A model generated the notes under the pieces. The model was not told the origin of the DNA, made no database searches, and saw nothing but the letters and a program-made list of their open reading frames with translations. This document shows, piece after piece, positions 24,291-32,213 of a DNA stretch of 64,000 bases (within the stretch, counting starts at the first letter, position 1; each line of letters opens with the position of its first letter). The stretch lies in NCBI RefSeq assembly GCF_020783315.1, contig NZ_CP086063.1, positions 1,910,501-1,974,500 of the forward strand, in the 5' to 3' direction. Position numbers and translations under genes: made by a program. This DNA comes from Ferruginibacter lapsinanis (GTDB taxonomy: Bacteria > Bacteroidota > Bacteroidia > Chitinophagales > Chitinophagaceae).

Positions 24291-25207
24291 CAGCTAACTT
24301 TAATATTCAGCTTGTCAAGCAAGCTATTCAGTTCCTCAATTGAATAGTACTCAAAAGTAACCGAACCATATCCTTTTTTATTATGAGCCAATTTAACTTT
24401 AGTGTTGAATTCAGATGCTAAATTATCTTCAATTTTTTTGAACGCTGGTGGAAGCGCAGGTTTTGCAGAATTTTTAACAGTATTACCTCCTCCGGTATAC
24501 AATCTTCGAACCAGTTCTTCAGTTTGTCTTACGGATAATCCTTTGTTTTTTATTTCGGAAAAAACGAATAACTGTTTGTCTACAACATCAATGCTTATCA
24601 ATGCTCTTGCATGCCCCATTGAAATAACACCGGTACGAACAGCGACCTGAATATCCGGGGGTAATTTTAAAAGACGAATATAATTAGTAACAGTACTTCT
24701 TTCTTTACCCATTCTTTCAGCAACCTGTTCCTGTGTATAATCCAATTCATCCATAAGGCGCTTATAACTTAAACCTACTTCAATAGCGTTTAAATTTTCT
24801 CTTTGTAAATTTTCTAACAATGCCAATTCCAATAATTCAGCATCGTTGGCTTGTCTAACGTAAACGGGTACATCTTTTAATCCAGCAATTTTAGATGCTC
24901 TGAATCTTCTTTCCCCGGCAATTAATCGGTACTTGCCATTAGCCATTTTACTTACGGTAAGTGGCTGGATGATATCATGAATTTTTACAGAAGCAGCCAA
25001 TTCACTCAATGCAGTTTCATCAAAATCTCTTCTTGGTTGTTTGGGATTAACTTCTATCTGATCTAATGGAATACGATTAGATGAAACAGTTTTTTCAACT
25101 ACCTCTGTTTTTAATGACCCGGCAGTTGATTTCAGATCGGAATCAATATTTTGCAAAAGGCTACGAATTCCTTTTCCTAAAGCGTCTTTTTTATTGGGTT
25201 GTGTCAT
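24290..25207 (-). CDS. parB: Chromosome partitioning protein ParB/Spo0J
   Basis: 305 residues. The N-terminal ParB/Srx CTP-binding domain (about 45-140) shows IPLDQIEVNPKQPRRDFDE, the GERRFRA motif (RLIAGERRFRASKIAGLKDV) and ENLQRENLN. The central helix-turn-helix (about 150-215, YTQEQVAERMGKERSTVTNY) binds parS, and the C-terminal region (260-305) dimerises. It works with ParA to segregate chromosome origins. It lies 87 bp downstream of parA. No canonical 16-bp parS palindrome was seen in the window by eye. Confidence 0.95.
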   Translation of the reverse strand: MTQPNKKDALGKGIRSLLQNIDSDLKSTAGSLKTEVVEKTVSSNRIPLDQIEVNPKQPRRDFDETALSELAASVKIHDIIQPLTVSKMANGKYRLIAGERRFRASKIAGLKDVPVYVRQANDAELLELALLENLQRENLNAIEVGLSYKRLMDELDYTQEQVAERMGKERSTVTNYIRLLKLPPDIQVAVRTGVISMGHARALISIDVVDKQLFVFSEIKNKGLSVRQTEELVRRLYTGGGNTVKNSAKPALPPAFKKIEDNLASEFNTKVKLAHNKKGYGSVTFEYYSIEELNSLLDKLNIKVS

Positions 25208-25294
25208 TTCGAGTTTTAAGTTTTAAGTAATAAGTTTTAGGTAGTGCTCTAAGGGTATGGTTATATTAACTTACTACTTAGAACTTACTACTTA
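25208..25294. repeat. AT-rich imperfect inverted repeat in parA-parB gap
   Basis: TAAGTTTTAAGTAATAAGTT on one side and GAACTTACTACTTATTACT on the other form an imperfect inverted repeat across the 87-bp gap. The transcript could fold between the two genes. It resembles the AT-rich inverted repeat between argE and argH. Confidence 0.45.
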
Positions 25295-26095
25295 TTACTC
25301 AAGAATTTTATCTTCTTGTTTAATTTTAGTTAGATTGTTTTTTTGCAAAACCTCTTTAGCCAGATTTAAATAGTTAACAGCACCTTTGCTATCAGCATCG
25401 TATAAAATTACAGGTTTCCCAAAACTTGGCGCTTCACTGAGTCTTGTATTACGATGAATGATACTACTGAAAACCATATCTTCAAAATGTCGTCTAACTT
25501 CGGCTACCACTTGATTACATAAGCGTAAGCGACCATCGTACATGGTCATTAAAATTCCTTCTATTTGTAATTCAGGGTTTAATCTGTTTTGAACAATTTT
25601 TATGGTATTTAATAATTTACCCAAACCTTCCAAGGCAAAAAATTCTGTTTGTACCGGAACAACAACACTATCAGATGCAACCAATGCATTTACTGTGATC
25701 AATCCTAAAGAAGGGGAGCAATCAATAATGATAAAATCATAATCATCTTTGATCGGCTCTAATAATTTTTTTAATACACCCTCACGATTCGGGTAATTGA
25801 TCATTTCAATTTCTGCACCTACCAGATCTATATGTGATGGTATCAGATCTAAATTGGGGACATCAGTTTTCAATAACACATCTTTTGCATTAGCTTCATT
25901 TACCATGCAGTCGTATAAACTCTGCGTTACATTGTGCAGATCAAAGCCTACACCGGTAGTACTGTTTGCCTGAGGATCAGCATCCACTAATAATGTTCTG
26001 TATTCCAATACTGCCAAACTTGCAGCTAAGTTTATTGCCGTTGTTGTTTTTCCAACACCACCTTTTTGATTCGCTATTCCGATTACTCTTGCCAT
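25295..26095 (-). CDS. parA: Chromosome partitioning ATPase ParA/Soj
   Basis: 266 residues. Deviant Walker A KGGVGKTT in IANQKGGVGKTTTAINLA (residues 6-23), Walker A' VDADPQANST, Walker B-like DFIIIDCSPSLG. Full length for Soj-type ParA, which forms ATP-dependent dimers on the nucleoid and positions ParB-parS complexes. Upstream gene of the parA-parB-DUF5683 run. The gap before it contains a GC-rich repeat CCCCTAAAGGGG (26106-26117). Confidence 0.96.
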   Translation of the reverse strand: MARVIGIANQKGGVGKTTTAINLAASLAVLEYRTLLVDADPQANSTTGVGFDLHNVTQSLYDCMVNEANAKDVLLKTDVPNLDLIPSHIDLVGAEIEMINYPNREGVLKKLLEPIKDDYDFIIIDCSPSLGLITVNALVASDSVVVPVQTEFFALEGLGKLLNTIKIVQNRLNPELQIEGILMTMYDGRLRLCNQVVAEVRRHFEDMVFSSIIHRNTRLSEAPSFGKPVILYDADSKGAVNYLNLAKEVLQKNNLTKIKQEDKILE

Positions 26096-26105
26096 ATACC
26101 CCTGT

Positions 26106-26117
26106 CCCCTAAAGGGG
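26106..26117. repeat. CCCCTAAAGGGG palindromic intergenic repeat
   Basis: Member of a GC-rich repeat family that stands out in this low-GC DNA. Other copies: 26291-26304, 33885-33897 (inside argF'), 38991-39010 and 39082-39102. Confidence 0.6.
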
Positions 26118-26290
26118 AACTTAGTTTGTTAGTTAATAATTATTTAGTTACTCTATAAAAGTTCAATAATGGTATTCAGTAGAAAAGTGCGACGCAACGA
26201 TGTTACATAGTAGTACCAATGCTGGTTTCACAAAAAACTTGCACCAATAAATTAAGAACTGATACATTTTATAAAAGTTGCTTCCCGGTT

Positions 26291-26315
26291 CCCCCTTTAG
26301 GGGGTTAGGGGGTAT
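26291..26315. repeat. CCCCCTTTAGGGGG repeat overlapping a stop codon
   Basis: GGTTCCCCCTTTAGGGGG followed by TTAGGGGG. The minus-strand stop (TAA) and final Thr-Pro codons of the UPF0173 gene lie in this repeat, so it has replaced that gene's original 3' end or stop. The extended form matches the copy inside argF'. Confidence 0.6.
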
Positions 26316-26988
26316 TGATTGTTTCTCCAATTTCCGGAAGGATTAATTCCAATCCCTTGCTTCTAAACAACTCAATTGCCTTTTGATGATCTATTTTAAT
26401 AAATCCAAAGGTATCAAAATGTACTCCAATTACTTTTTTTGTTTGTATCATTTTGGTTGCTTCACTTGCATCTTCAATTCCCATGGTAAAATTATCACCG
26501 ATCGGCAAAATGGCCAGATCAATTTCGGCAAACATCGGAATTAATTGCATATCAAGCGTTAAAGCAGTGTCTCCACTGTAATAAAAATTTATTTCATCTG
26601 TAATAAATATAAAGCCCATTGGGTTGCCTCCATAACTGCCATCAGGCAAACCAGAGGAATGTTGCGCTACTACACATTTTACTGTTCCAAAATCAAAATG
26701 CCACTTACCACCTGTATTCATAGGGTGCGTATTGGGTACGCCTTTTTTATTCAGCCATTCATGAATCTCCCAGCTGCAAACTACCTGTGCGCCAGTGCTT
26801 TGTGCAAGCGTAATGCAATCAAGCGTATGATCAGCATGTCCGTGACTTACAAAAATATAATCAGCTTCAATGCTGCCAATATTGATACTTGCCGCTAATT
26901 CGTTACCGGTAATGAACGGATCAAAAAGTATTTTTTTGCCTCCCAACACTACACTAAAACACGAATGGCCGTAATAAGTAAAGTCCAT
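26305..26988 (-). CDS. UPF0173 metal-dependent hydrolase (metallo-beta-lactamase fold)
   Basis: 227 residues. The metal-binding motif HGHADHTLD (SHGHADHTLDC) and later His/Asp ligands (AQHSSGLPDG, YSGDTALTLD, VIGVHFDTFGF) match the UPF0173 branch of the metallo-beta-lactamase superfamily. The enzymatic substrate is unknown. The C-terminal residues INTP and the stop codon are encoded within a GC-rich interspersed repeat, which suggests the gene end was rewritten without loss of the catalytic core. It lies upstream of parA on the same strand, separated by 209 bp. Confidence 0.9.
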   Translation of the reverse strand: MDFTYYGHSCFSVVLGGKKILFDPFITGNELAASINIGSIEADYIFVSHGHADHTLDCITLAQSTGAQVVCSWEIHEWLNKKGVPNTHPMNTGGKWHFDFGTVKCVVAQHSSGLPDGSYGGNPMGFIFITDEINFYYSGDTALTLDMQLIPMFAEIDLAILPIGDNFTMGIEDASEATKMIQTKKVIGVHFDTFGFIKIDHQKAIELFRSKGLELILPEIGETINTP

Positions 26989-27052
26989 ATTGGTATGTTT
27001 AATAATTAATATATATGTGACAGCTTGGCAAATTTAGCTATTCGGCATAAAA

Positions 27053-27079
27053 TTGGGCAACAAAGAGTCAATATCTTTG
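27053..27079 (+). promoter_or_regulatory. Promoter of the FMN reductase gene
   Basis: TTG at 27053-27055, 16-nt spacer (short), TATCTTTG at 27072-27079 (exact TAnnTTTG). It lies inside a longer in-frame extension of the coding frame, which argues that translation starts at the downstream ATG (27109). Confidence 0.5.
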
Positions 27080-27108
27080 TTACAAATAATACACAATTAA
27101 AATATAGA

Positions 27109-27618
27109 ATGATTACAATAATAGCAGGGACGAACAGAGAAGATAGCTATACATTAAGAGTAGCAAAGGAATACCAGCGAATTTTGGCAGAAAAGGGAGT
27201 TGACGCAAATGTGTTTTCTCTGGAAGGGATAAACCTGCTGGAATATGATGAGGCCTTTAAAAAGATAGAATCTGAGATCATTGCTCCCACTGATACATTT
27301 ATATTCATTACACCGGAATACAACGGAAGTTTTCCCGGAGCCCTGAAACTTTTCTTTGACATGTCTAAACCCCGAATTGCCTGGTGGCATAAAAAAGCGT
27401 TGCTTACAGGGATAGCAACCGGAAGAGCAGGAAACCTGAGGGGGATGGATCATTTATCAGCAGTGCTGAACCATCTCAAAATTACCGTACACCATAATCA
27501 ATTGCCAATATCTTCGGTAGATAAATTAATGGATGTAAATGGCAGATTTACTGATGACAATACGTTAAAAGTGATCAATACACAATTAGATGATCTAATT
27601 CATTGGATTAAATCCTAA
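27109..27618 (+). CDS. NAD(P)H-dependent FMN reductase (flavodoxin-like)
   Basis: About 169 residues from ATG 27109. The flavodoxin-fold start MITIIAGTNREDSYTLRVAK contains the phosphate-binding loop GTNRxxSxT, and ITPEYNGSFPGALKLFFD is the flavin-binding signature of the NADPH-dependent FMN reductase family. An in-frame extension to 27025 exists, but it contains the predicted promoter and has no family similarity, so the shorter start is chosen. The enzyme transfers electrons from NAD(P)H to flavin or quinone. The next gene (metallophosphoesterase) follows by 23 bp, so they probably share a transcript. Confidence 0.9.
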   Translation: MITIIAGTNREDSYTLRVAKEYQRILAEKGVDANVFSLEGINLLEYDEAFKKIESEIIAPTDTFIFITPEYNGSFPGALKLFFDMSKPRIAWWHKKALLTGIATGRAGNLRGMDHLSAVLNHLKITVHHNQLPISSVDKLMDVNGRFTDDNTLKVINTQLDDLIHWIKS

Positions 27619-27641
27619 ATTCATAACTCATAATTCAGAAG

Positions 27642-28892
27642 ATGCGTACACCCATTGGTGCTTTTATTTTTGTTGCTGTAATGTTATTGCTTGATACTTA
27701 TGTGTTTCAAGCTGTTAAAGCTGTTTGTCAAAACAGTTCTCCTAAAACAAAAGCCATTGTCTATGCGATCTACTGGTCTATTTCTGCGATAGCTGTAATT
27801 GGCTTTTTGATTTTTGTGTTGACCGACCATACTTTCATGCCTCGTAAAGTAAGGACTTATCTTTTTGCCACTATTCTAGGGTTGTTCTTTGCTAAACTGA
27901 TCGCATTTGTTTTTATATTATTTGATGATCTGCGACGATTAATTCAATGGATAGCCAGTAAAGTATTTTATTTGAATACGGAAGGAGAAGCTGTTGTAGG
28001 TGAGGGAATCACCCGATCGGTTTTTTTAAGCTGGCTTGGATTGGCGGCAGGTGGTGGATTATTTGGCAGTTTGCTCTACGGTTTCAGCAATAAGTATAAG
28101 TATCAGGTAAAGAAAATAAAGCTATCCTTTGATAATTTACCAGCCGGTTTCAAAGGATTAAAGATTTTACACATAAGTGATATACATAGCGGAAGTTTTA
28201 CAAATAAAAAAGCGGTAGAACATGGAGTGCAGGAAATTTTAGATCAACAGGCTGATATCATTTTATTTACCGGAGACCTGGTGAATGACAGAGCAACAGA
28301 AATGGAAGAGTATATGGATGTTTTCAATCGTTTGAAAGCTCCGTTGGGAGTGTATTCTGTTTTTGGTAATCATGATTATGGTGATTATGTAAGCTGGCCA
28401 ATAAATGGAGTGTCTCGTGAACAAAACCTAGAGAATTTAAAGAAAGTGCATGCTGATCTGGGCTGGCGTTTATTGATGAATGAGCATGTGCCGATTGAAA
28501 GAAATGGAGATACGATTGCATTGCTTGGAATAGAGAATTGGAGTGCCAAGGCAAGATTTCCCAAACATGGCAGAATGGACCTGGCTTATCCCGGAGCAGA
28601 AAAATATCCTTTCAAAATATTAATGAGCCACGATCCCAGCCATTGGGATGCACAGGTAAAACCAAATTATCCTGATATAGATCTTACGCTAAGTGGTCAT
28701 ACACATGGTATGCAATTTGGGATTGAAATACCTGGCTTTAAATGGAGCCCCGTGCAATACGTGTACAAGCAGTGGGCCGGACTGTATGAAGATGTGAAAC
28801 AAAAGTTATATGTGAACCGTGGATTTGGCTTCATTGGTTACCCCGGCAGAGTTGGTATTTTAGCTGAAATTACCGTAATAGAGCTGGTCTAA
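27642..28892 (+). CDS. Membrane-anchored metallophosphoesterase
   Basis: 416 residues. The N-terminal third has four or five hydrophobic segments (about 5-22, 42-64, 75-97, 127-150), followed by a calcineurin-like phosphoesterase domain (about 165-410). Metal ligands are visible in order: HISDIHSGSF, FTGDLVND, VFGNHDYGDY, MSHDPSHW and SGHTHGMQFG. This is the YkuE-type arrangement, acting on the cytoplasmic or periplasmic membrane face, perhaps on lipid pyrophosphates. The substrate is not determined. Downstream is the arginine operon with its own promoter. Confidence 0.92.
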   Translation: MRTPIGAFIFVAVMLLLDTYVFQAVKAVCQNSSPKTKAIVYAIYWSISAIAVIGFLIFVLTDHTFMPRKVRTYLFATILGLFFAKLIAFVFILFDDLRRLIQWIASKVFYLNTEGEAVVGEGITRSVFLSWLGLAAGGGLFGSLLYGFSNKYKYQVKKIKLSFDNLPAGFKGLKILHISDIHSGSFTNKKAVEHGVQEILDQQADIILFTGDLVNDRATEMEEYMDVFNRLKAPLGVYSVFGNHDYGDYVSWPINGVSREQNLENLKKVHADLGWRLLMNEHVPIERNGDTIALLGIENWSAKARFPKHGRMDLAYPGAEKYPFKILMSHDPSHWDAQVKPNYPDIDLTLSGHTHGMQFGIEIPGFKWSPVQYVYKQWAGLYEDVKQKLYVNRGFGFIGYPGRVGILAEITVIELV

Positions 28893-28934
28893 GTAAGTGA
28901 TTATATCCCTTGCTAAAGTTTTGTAAAAAAATGG

Positions 28935-28963
28935 CTGATAATTAATAAAAAGATATACCTTTG
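28935..28963 (+). promoter_or_regulatory. Candidate promoter of the arginine operon
   Basis: CTG at 28935-28937 (one mismatch to TTG), 18-nt spacer, TACCTTTG at 28956-28963 (exact -7 match). Transcription near 28970 leaves an approximately 215-nt leader before the first structural gene, enough for an attenuator. Confidence 0.5.
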
Positions 28964-28987
28964 TGTCATTAAATTAATAAACGCAAA

Positions 28988-29098
28988 GTGGAAAATATTC
29001 AACTCCATAATATCAATACAAATTTTAACTCTAACGGAGTAGTATTTGCTATTGTAAATGTGTTTCCAGTATCTCCCCGCCGCCGACCTGGTTGCTGA
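28988..29098 (+). CDS. Candidate arginine leader peptide (attenuator ORF)
   Basis: A 36-codon ORF starting GTG about 18 nt after the predicted transcription start and ending VFPVSPRRRPGC before TGA (29096-29098). Three consecutive Arg codons CGC-CGC-CGA (29078-29086) lie near the end, in a GC-rich patch in low-GC DNA, just upstream of an arginine biosynthesis operon. A hairpin, GCCGACCT pairing with AGGCCGAGC (29082-29108, one mismatch and one bulge), overlaps the Arg codons and is followed by ATTTTATT. This fits ribosome-mediated attenuation: stalling at Arg codons when Arg-tRNA is scarce would block the hairpin. The T run is weak, and no leader of this sequence is known to me. Confidence 0.45.
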   Translation: MENIQLHNINTNFNSNGVVFAIVNVFPVSPRRRPGC

Positions 29099-29185
29099 TA
29101 GGCCGAGCATTTTATTGCCCCTGTCAGTGGATTACTACAACCGAATTCTCACAATTTTACTTTAATCTATTTCAATTTAATACAA

Positions 29186-29890
29186 TTGGAAAATAATAAT
29201 ATTATCATTCGAGTTGCTACATCTGACGATTGTAAGTACTCCAAGACAATTACAGACGAAATGGCTGCGTCCGCTCAAGCCAGAGGAACAGGTATTGCAA
29301 AACGTTCACCGGAATATATCGATCAAAAAATAAGTGAGGGGAAGGCAGTTATCGCTGTTACTAAAGAGGGTGAATGGGTAGGCTTTTGTTATATCGAAAC
29401 CTGGGAAGGTGAGTATGTAGCCAATAGCGGGTTAATTGTTGCACCTGCTTACAGAAAAAGCGGCGTTGCAAAATCTATCAAAGAAAAAATATTTGCGTTA
29501 AGCAGAGAAAAATATCCAAATGCAAAAATATTCGGACTGACAACCGGGCTTGCGGTGATGAAGATAAATTCAGATCTGGGGTACGAACCGGTAACCTATT
29601 CTGAGTTGACACAAGATGAAGCATTTTGGGCAGGTTGTAAAAGCTGCGTTAATTATGATATCTTAATGAGTAAGGGAAGAAAGAACTGTATGTGTACAGC
29701 TATGTTGTACGATCCTGCAGATCATTTTGAGCCGGAAGAAACAAAAGAAGATTTCAAAAAGAATTCGAAGATCTACGAACGTTTTATGGAAGTAAAACAA
29801 AGCAGGTTTTTGAAAATATTAAAACGTAGACAAAACAGCGGCGGTGGTCCGTCTCCAAAATCTATGTTCAGGCAAATATTTAATTTTTAA
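29186..29890 (+). CDS. GNAT family N-acetyltransferase, first gene of arginine operon
   Basis: 234 residues from a TTG start; no in-frame ATG exists upstream before the leader. GNAT features: IIIRVATSDDCKYSKTITDE N-terminus, WVGFCYIETWEG beta strand, and the acetyl-CoA loop LIVAPAYRKSGVAKSIKEKI (V-x-x-x-x-R-x-x-G-x-A form). The C-terminus is Cys-containing (FWAGCKSCVNYDIL, KNCMCTAML). Its position at the head of argG-C-D-F'-B-E-H suggests it performs the first acylation of glutamate, replacing classical argA or argJ, which are not seen in the window. Whether it uses acetyl- or succinyl-CoA is not known. Confidence 0.8.
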   Translation: MENNNIIIRVATSDDCKYSKTITDEMAASAQARGTGIAKRSPEYIDQKISEGKAVIAVTKEGEWVGFCYIETWEGEYVANSGLIVAPAYRKSGVAKSIKEKIFALSREKYPNAKIFGLTTGLAVMKINSDLGYEPVTYSELTQDEAFWAGCKSCVNYDILMSKGRKNCMCTAMLYDPADHFEPEETKEDFKKNSKIYERFMEVKQSRFLKILKRRQNSGGGPSPKSMFRQIFNF

Positions 29891-30008
29891 TAAATGTATG
29901 GAACGGGCATTAGCTCTTTAATCAACATCGTTGTGTCACTCACTTGTACGACATACCGGTATTGAACATTTAATTCGTGATTTTAATTAGTGTAATAAAA
30001 AAATACTC

Positions 30009-31214
30009 ATGAGCAAAAAAGTTGTATTAGGTTTTAGCGGAGGTTTAGATACTTCGTATTGTGTAAAATATCTTACAGATGAATTAGGATATGAAGTACA
30101 TTCTGTTATTGTAAATACAGGTGGTTTTAATGAAGAAGAATTGAAACACATCGAACAACATGCTTACAAGCTTGGAGTAAAAACACATACAACAGTAGAT
30201 GCAGTAGAAAGTTATTACGAGTCGATCATTAAGTATTTGATCTTCGGTAATTGCTTAAAAAATAATACCTATCCATTAAGTGTAAGTGCAGAAAGATTAA
30301 GTCAGGCGATGCATATTGCTGAACATGCAAAGAATTTGCAGGCTGAAGCAGTAGTGCATGGAAGTACCGGTGCTGGTAATGACCAGGTTCGTTTTGATAT
30401 GATATTGAATATTGATGTGCCGGGGATAGAAATTATCACACCAATACGTGATATGAAATTATGCCGTGAAGAAGAAATTGCTTATTTAAAAAGCAAAGGG
30501 GTGGAAATGAATTTTGAGAAGTCAATGTATTCAATCAATAAAGGTTTATGGGGCACAAGTGTTGGCGGTAAGGAAACATTGAATAGTAAAGGTATGTTGC
30601 CTGAAAGCGCATGGCCCACACAGGTTACAAAATCAGGTAGCGAGGAAGTGAAATTGCATTTTGTAAAGGGGGAATTGAAATCGGTGAATGATAAACATTT
30701 TGAACATCCTGCAAGCGCCATACAATATTTACAAACTATTGCTGGTCCTTATGGAGTAGGAAGAGATATACATGTTGGAGATACTATCATTGGGATCAAA
30801 GGTCGTGTTGGTTTTGAAGCAGCTGCGCCAATGGTGATCATTAAAGCGCATCATGCATTGGAAAAACATGTGTTGACCAAATGGCAATTGCAATGGAAAG
30901 ATACTTTATCACAATTCTACGGCAACTGGATGCATGAAGGGCAAATTTTAGATCCTGTGATGAGAGATATTGAAGCGTATTTAGAAAAAAGCCAGCGTAA
31001 AGTAACGGGTGATGTATTCGTTCAATTGAATCCATATCATTTCCAGATTATCGGTATTGAAAGTGATAACGACCTGATGAGTGCGAAGTTTGGTAAGTAT
31101 GGCGAAATGAATACAGGATTCACCGGAGAAGATGTAAGAGGCTTTACGAAAATATTTGGTAACCAGGTTGGAATATATCACAGTGTTTGTGAAACAAATA
31201 AAGATAAAAAATGA
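30009..31214 (+). CDS. argG: Argininosuccinate synthase
   Basis: 401 residues, full length. It joins citrulline and aspartate with ATP to argininosuccinate. The N-terminal PP-loop is VLGFSGGLDTSYC (residues 6-18). Further motifs include VHGSTGAGNDQVRFD and SINKGLWGTSVGGKET, with DVFVQLNPYHFQIIG near the C-terminus. Its ATG start is 118 bp downstream of the GNAT gene, and its stop overlaps argC by ATGA (31211-31214), so the downstream genes are translationally coupled. Confidence 0.97.
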   Translation: MSKKVVLGFSGGLDTSYCVKYLTDELGYEVHSVIVNTGGFNEEELKHIEQHAYKLGVKTHTTVDAVESYYESIIKYLIFGNCLKNNTYPLSVSAERLSQAMHIAEHAKNLQAEAVVHGSTGAGNDQVRFDMILNIDVPGIEIITPIRDMKLCREEEIAYLKSKGVEMNFEKSMYSINKGLWGTSVGGKETLNSKGMLPESAWPTQVTKSGSEEVKLHFVKGELKSVNDKHFEHPASAIQYLQTIAGPYGVGRDIHVGDTIIGIKGRVGFEAAAPMVIIKAHHALEKHVLTKWQLQWKDTLSQFYGNWMHEGQILDPVMRDIEAYLEKSQRKVTGDVFVQLNPYHFQIIGIESDNDLMSAKFGKYGEMNTGFTGEDVRGFTKIFGNQVGIYHSVCETNKDKK

Positions 31215-32203
31215 TCAAAGCAGGTATTATAGGGGCAGCAGGTTATACAGGTGGTGAATTAATAAGGTTGCTTATTAATCATCCTGAAGTTGAAATTGCA
31301 TTTGCACAAAGCGGAAGCAATGCTGGTAATCTATTATCCAAAGTTCATGCTGATCTTGTAGGAGAAACTGATCTGAAATTTTCTGAATCACACAACTATG
31401 ATGTTGATGTGATTTTCTTTTGTGCCGGTCACGGAGAAGCAAAGAAATTTGTTGCAGCCAATGATATTCCATCTAACATAAAATTAATTGATATCGGCAA
31501 TGATTTCAGGTTGAATGCCGATGCCGAAATAAATGGAAGAACATTTATTTATGGTCTTCCTGAATTACAAAGAGAAAAAATAAAAACAGCCAATAATATT
31601 GCTAATCCCGGTTGTTTCGCAACAGCCATACAAGTTGGTTTATTACCTTTGGCAAAAGCAGGTTTGTTGCCGAAAGAAATTTATACTACAGGCATTACCG
31701 GTAGTACAGGAGCCGGGCAATCATTATCCGCTACATCACATTTCAGTTGGAGACAAAATAATATCTCTGCTTACAAAACATTGACGCATCAACATAATGA
31801 TGAGATACAGCAATCGCTTCATCAGTTGCAAAATGTTTTTCCTGCAGCGCCAAAAGATGGCGGATTAAGTTTCATACCGTGGAGGGGTGATTTTACAAGA
31901 GGTATTTTTATCAGCTCGCAATTTAAATGTGAGCTAAGTCTTGAAGAGTTGAATGTGTTGTACTCAGAATATTATAACGAACACCCTTTTACAACTGTGA
32001 TCAAAGAACCTTTGTTCTTGAAGCAAGTAGTGAATACCAATAAAGCAATTATTCAGTTAGAAAAAGCAGGTTCTACATTGGTAGTGCATTCTGCAATTGA
32101 TAATTTATTGAAAGGGGCAAGCGGACAAGCGGTACAGAACATGAACCTGATCTTTGGGCTAGAAGAGACTGCTGGATTGAAACTAAAAGCAAATTATTTC
32201 TAA
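31211..32203 (+). CDS. argC: N-acetyl-gamma-glutamyl-phosphate reductase
   Basis: 330 residues. It reduces the acylglutamyl phosphate to the semialdehyde with NADPH. Seen: IIGAAGYTGGELIRLLINHP dinucleotide motif (residues 6-25), catalytic Cys in NIANPGCFATAIQVG, and TGITGSTGAGQSLSATSHF. Overlaps argG by 4 bp; argD follows by 10 bp. In Bacteroidota the pathway intermediates may be N-succinyl rather than N-acetyl; the sequence does not say which. Confidence 0.95.
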   Translation: MIKAGIIGAAGYTGGELIRLLINHPEVEIAFAQSGSNAGNLLSKVHADLVGETDLKFSESHNYDVDVIFFCAGHGEAKKFVAANDIPSNIKLIDIGNDFRLNADAEINGRTFIYGLPELQREKIKTANNIANPGCFATAIQVGLLPLAKAGLLPKEIYTTGITGSTGAGQSLSATSHFSWRQNNISAYKTLTHQHNDEIQQSLHQLQNVFPAAPKDGGLSFIPWRGDFTRGIFISSQFKCELSLEELNVLYSEYYNEHPFTTVIKEPLFLKQVVNTNKAIIQLEKAGSTLVVHSAIDNLLKGASGQAVQNMNLIFGLEETAGLKLKANYF

Positions 32204-32213
32204 AATTATATCG

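Noticed and set aside
24290-26095. parS sites near parAB
   Set aside because: No 16-bp TGTTCCACGTGGAACA-like palindrome was seen by eye, so none is claimed.
27025-27108. 28-residue N-terminal extension of FMN reductase
   Set aside because: Contains the predicted -33/-7 promoter and has no similarity to the family, which starts with MITIIAG-type sequence.
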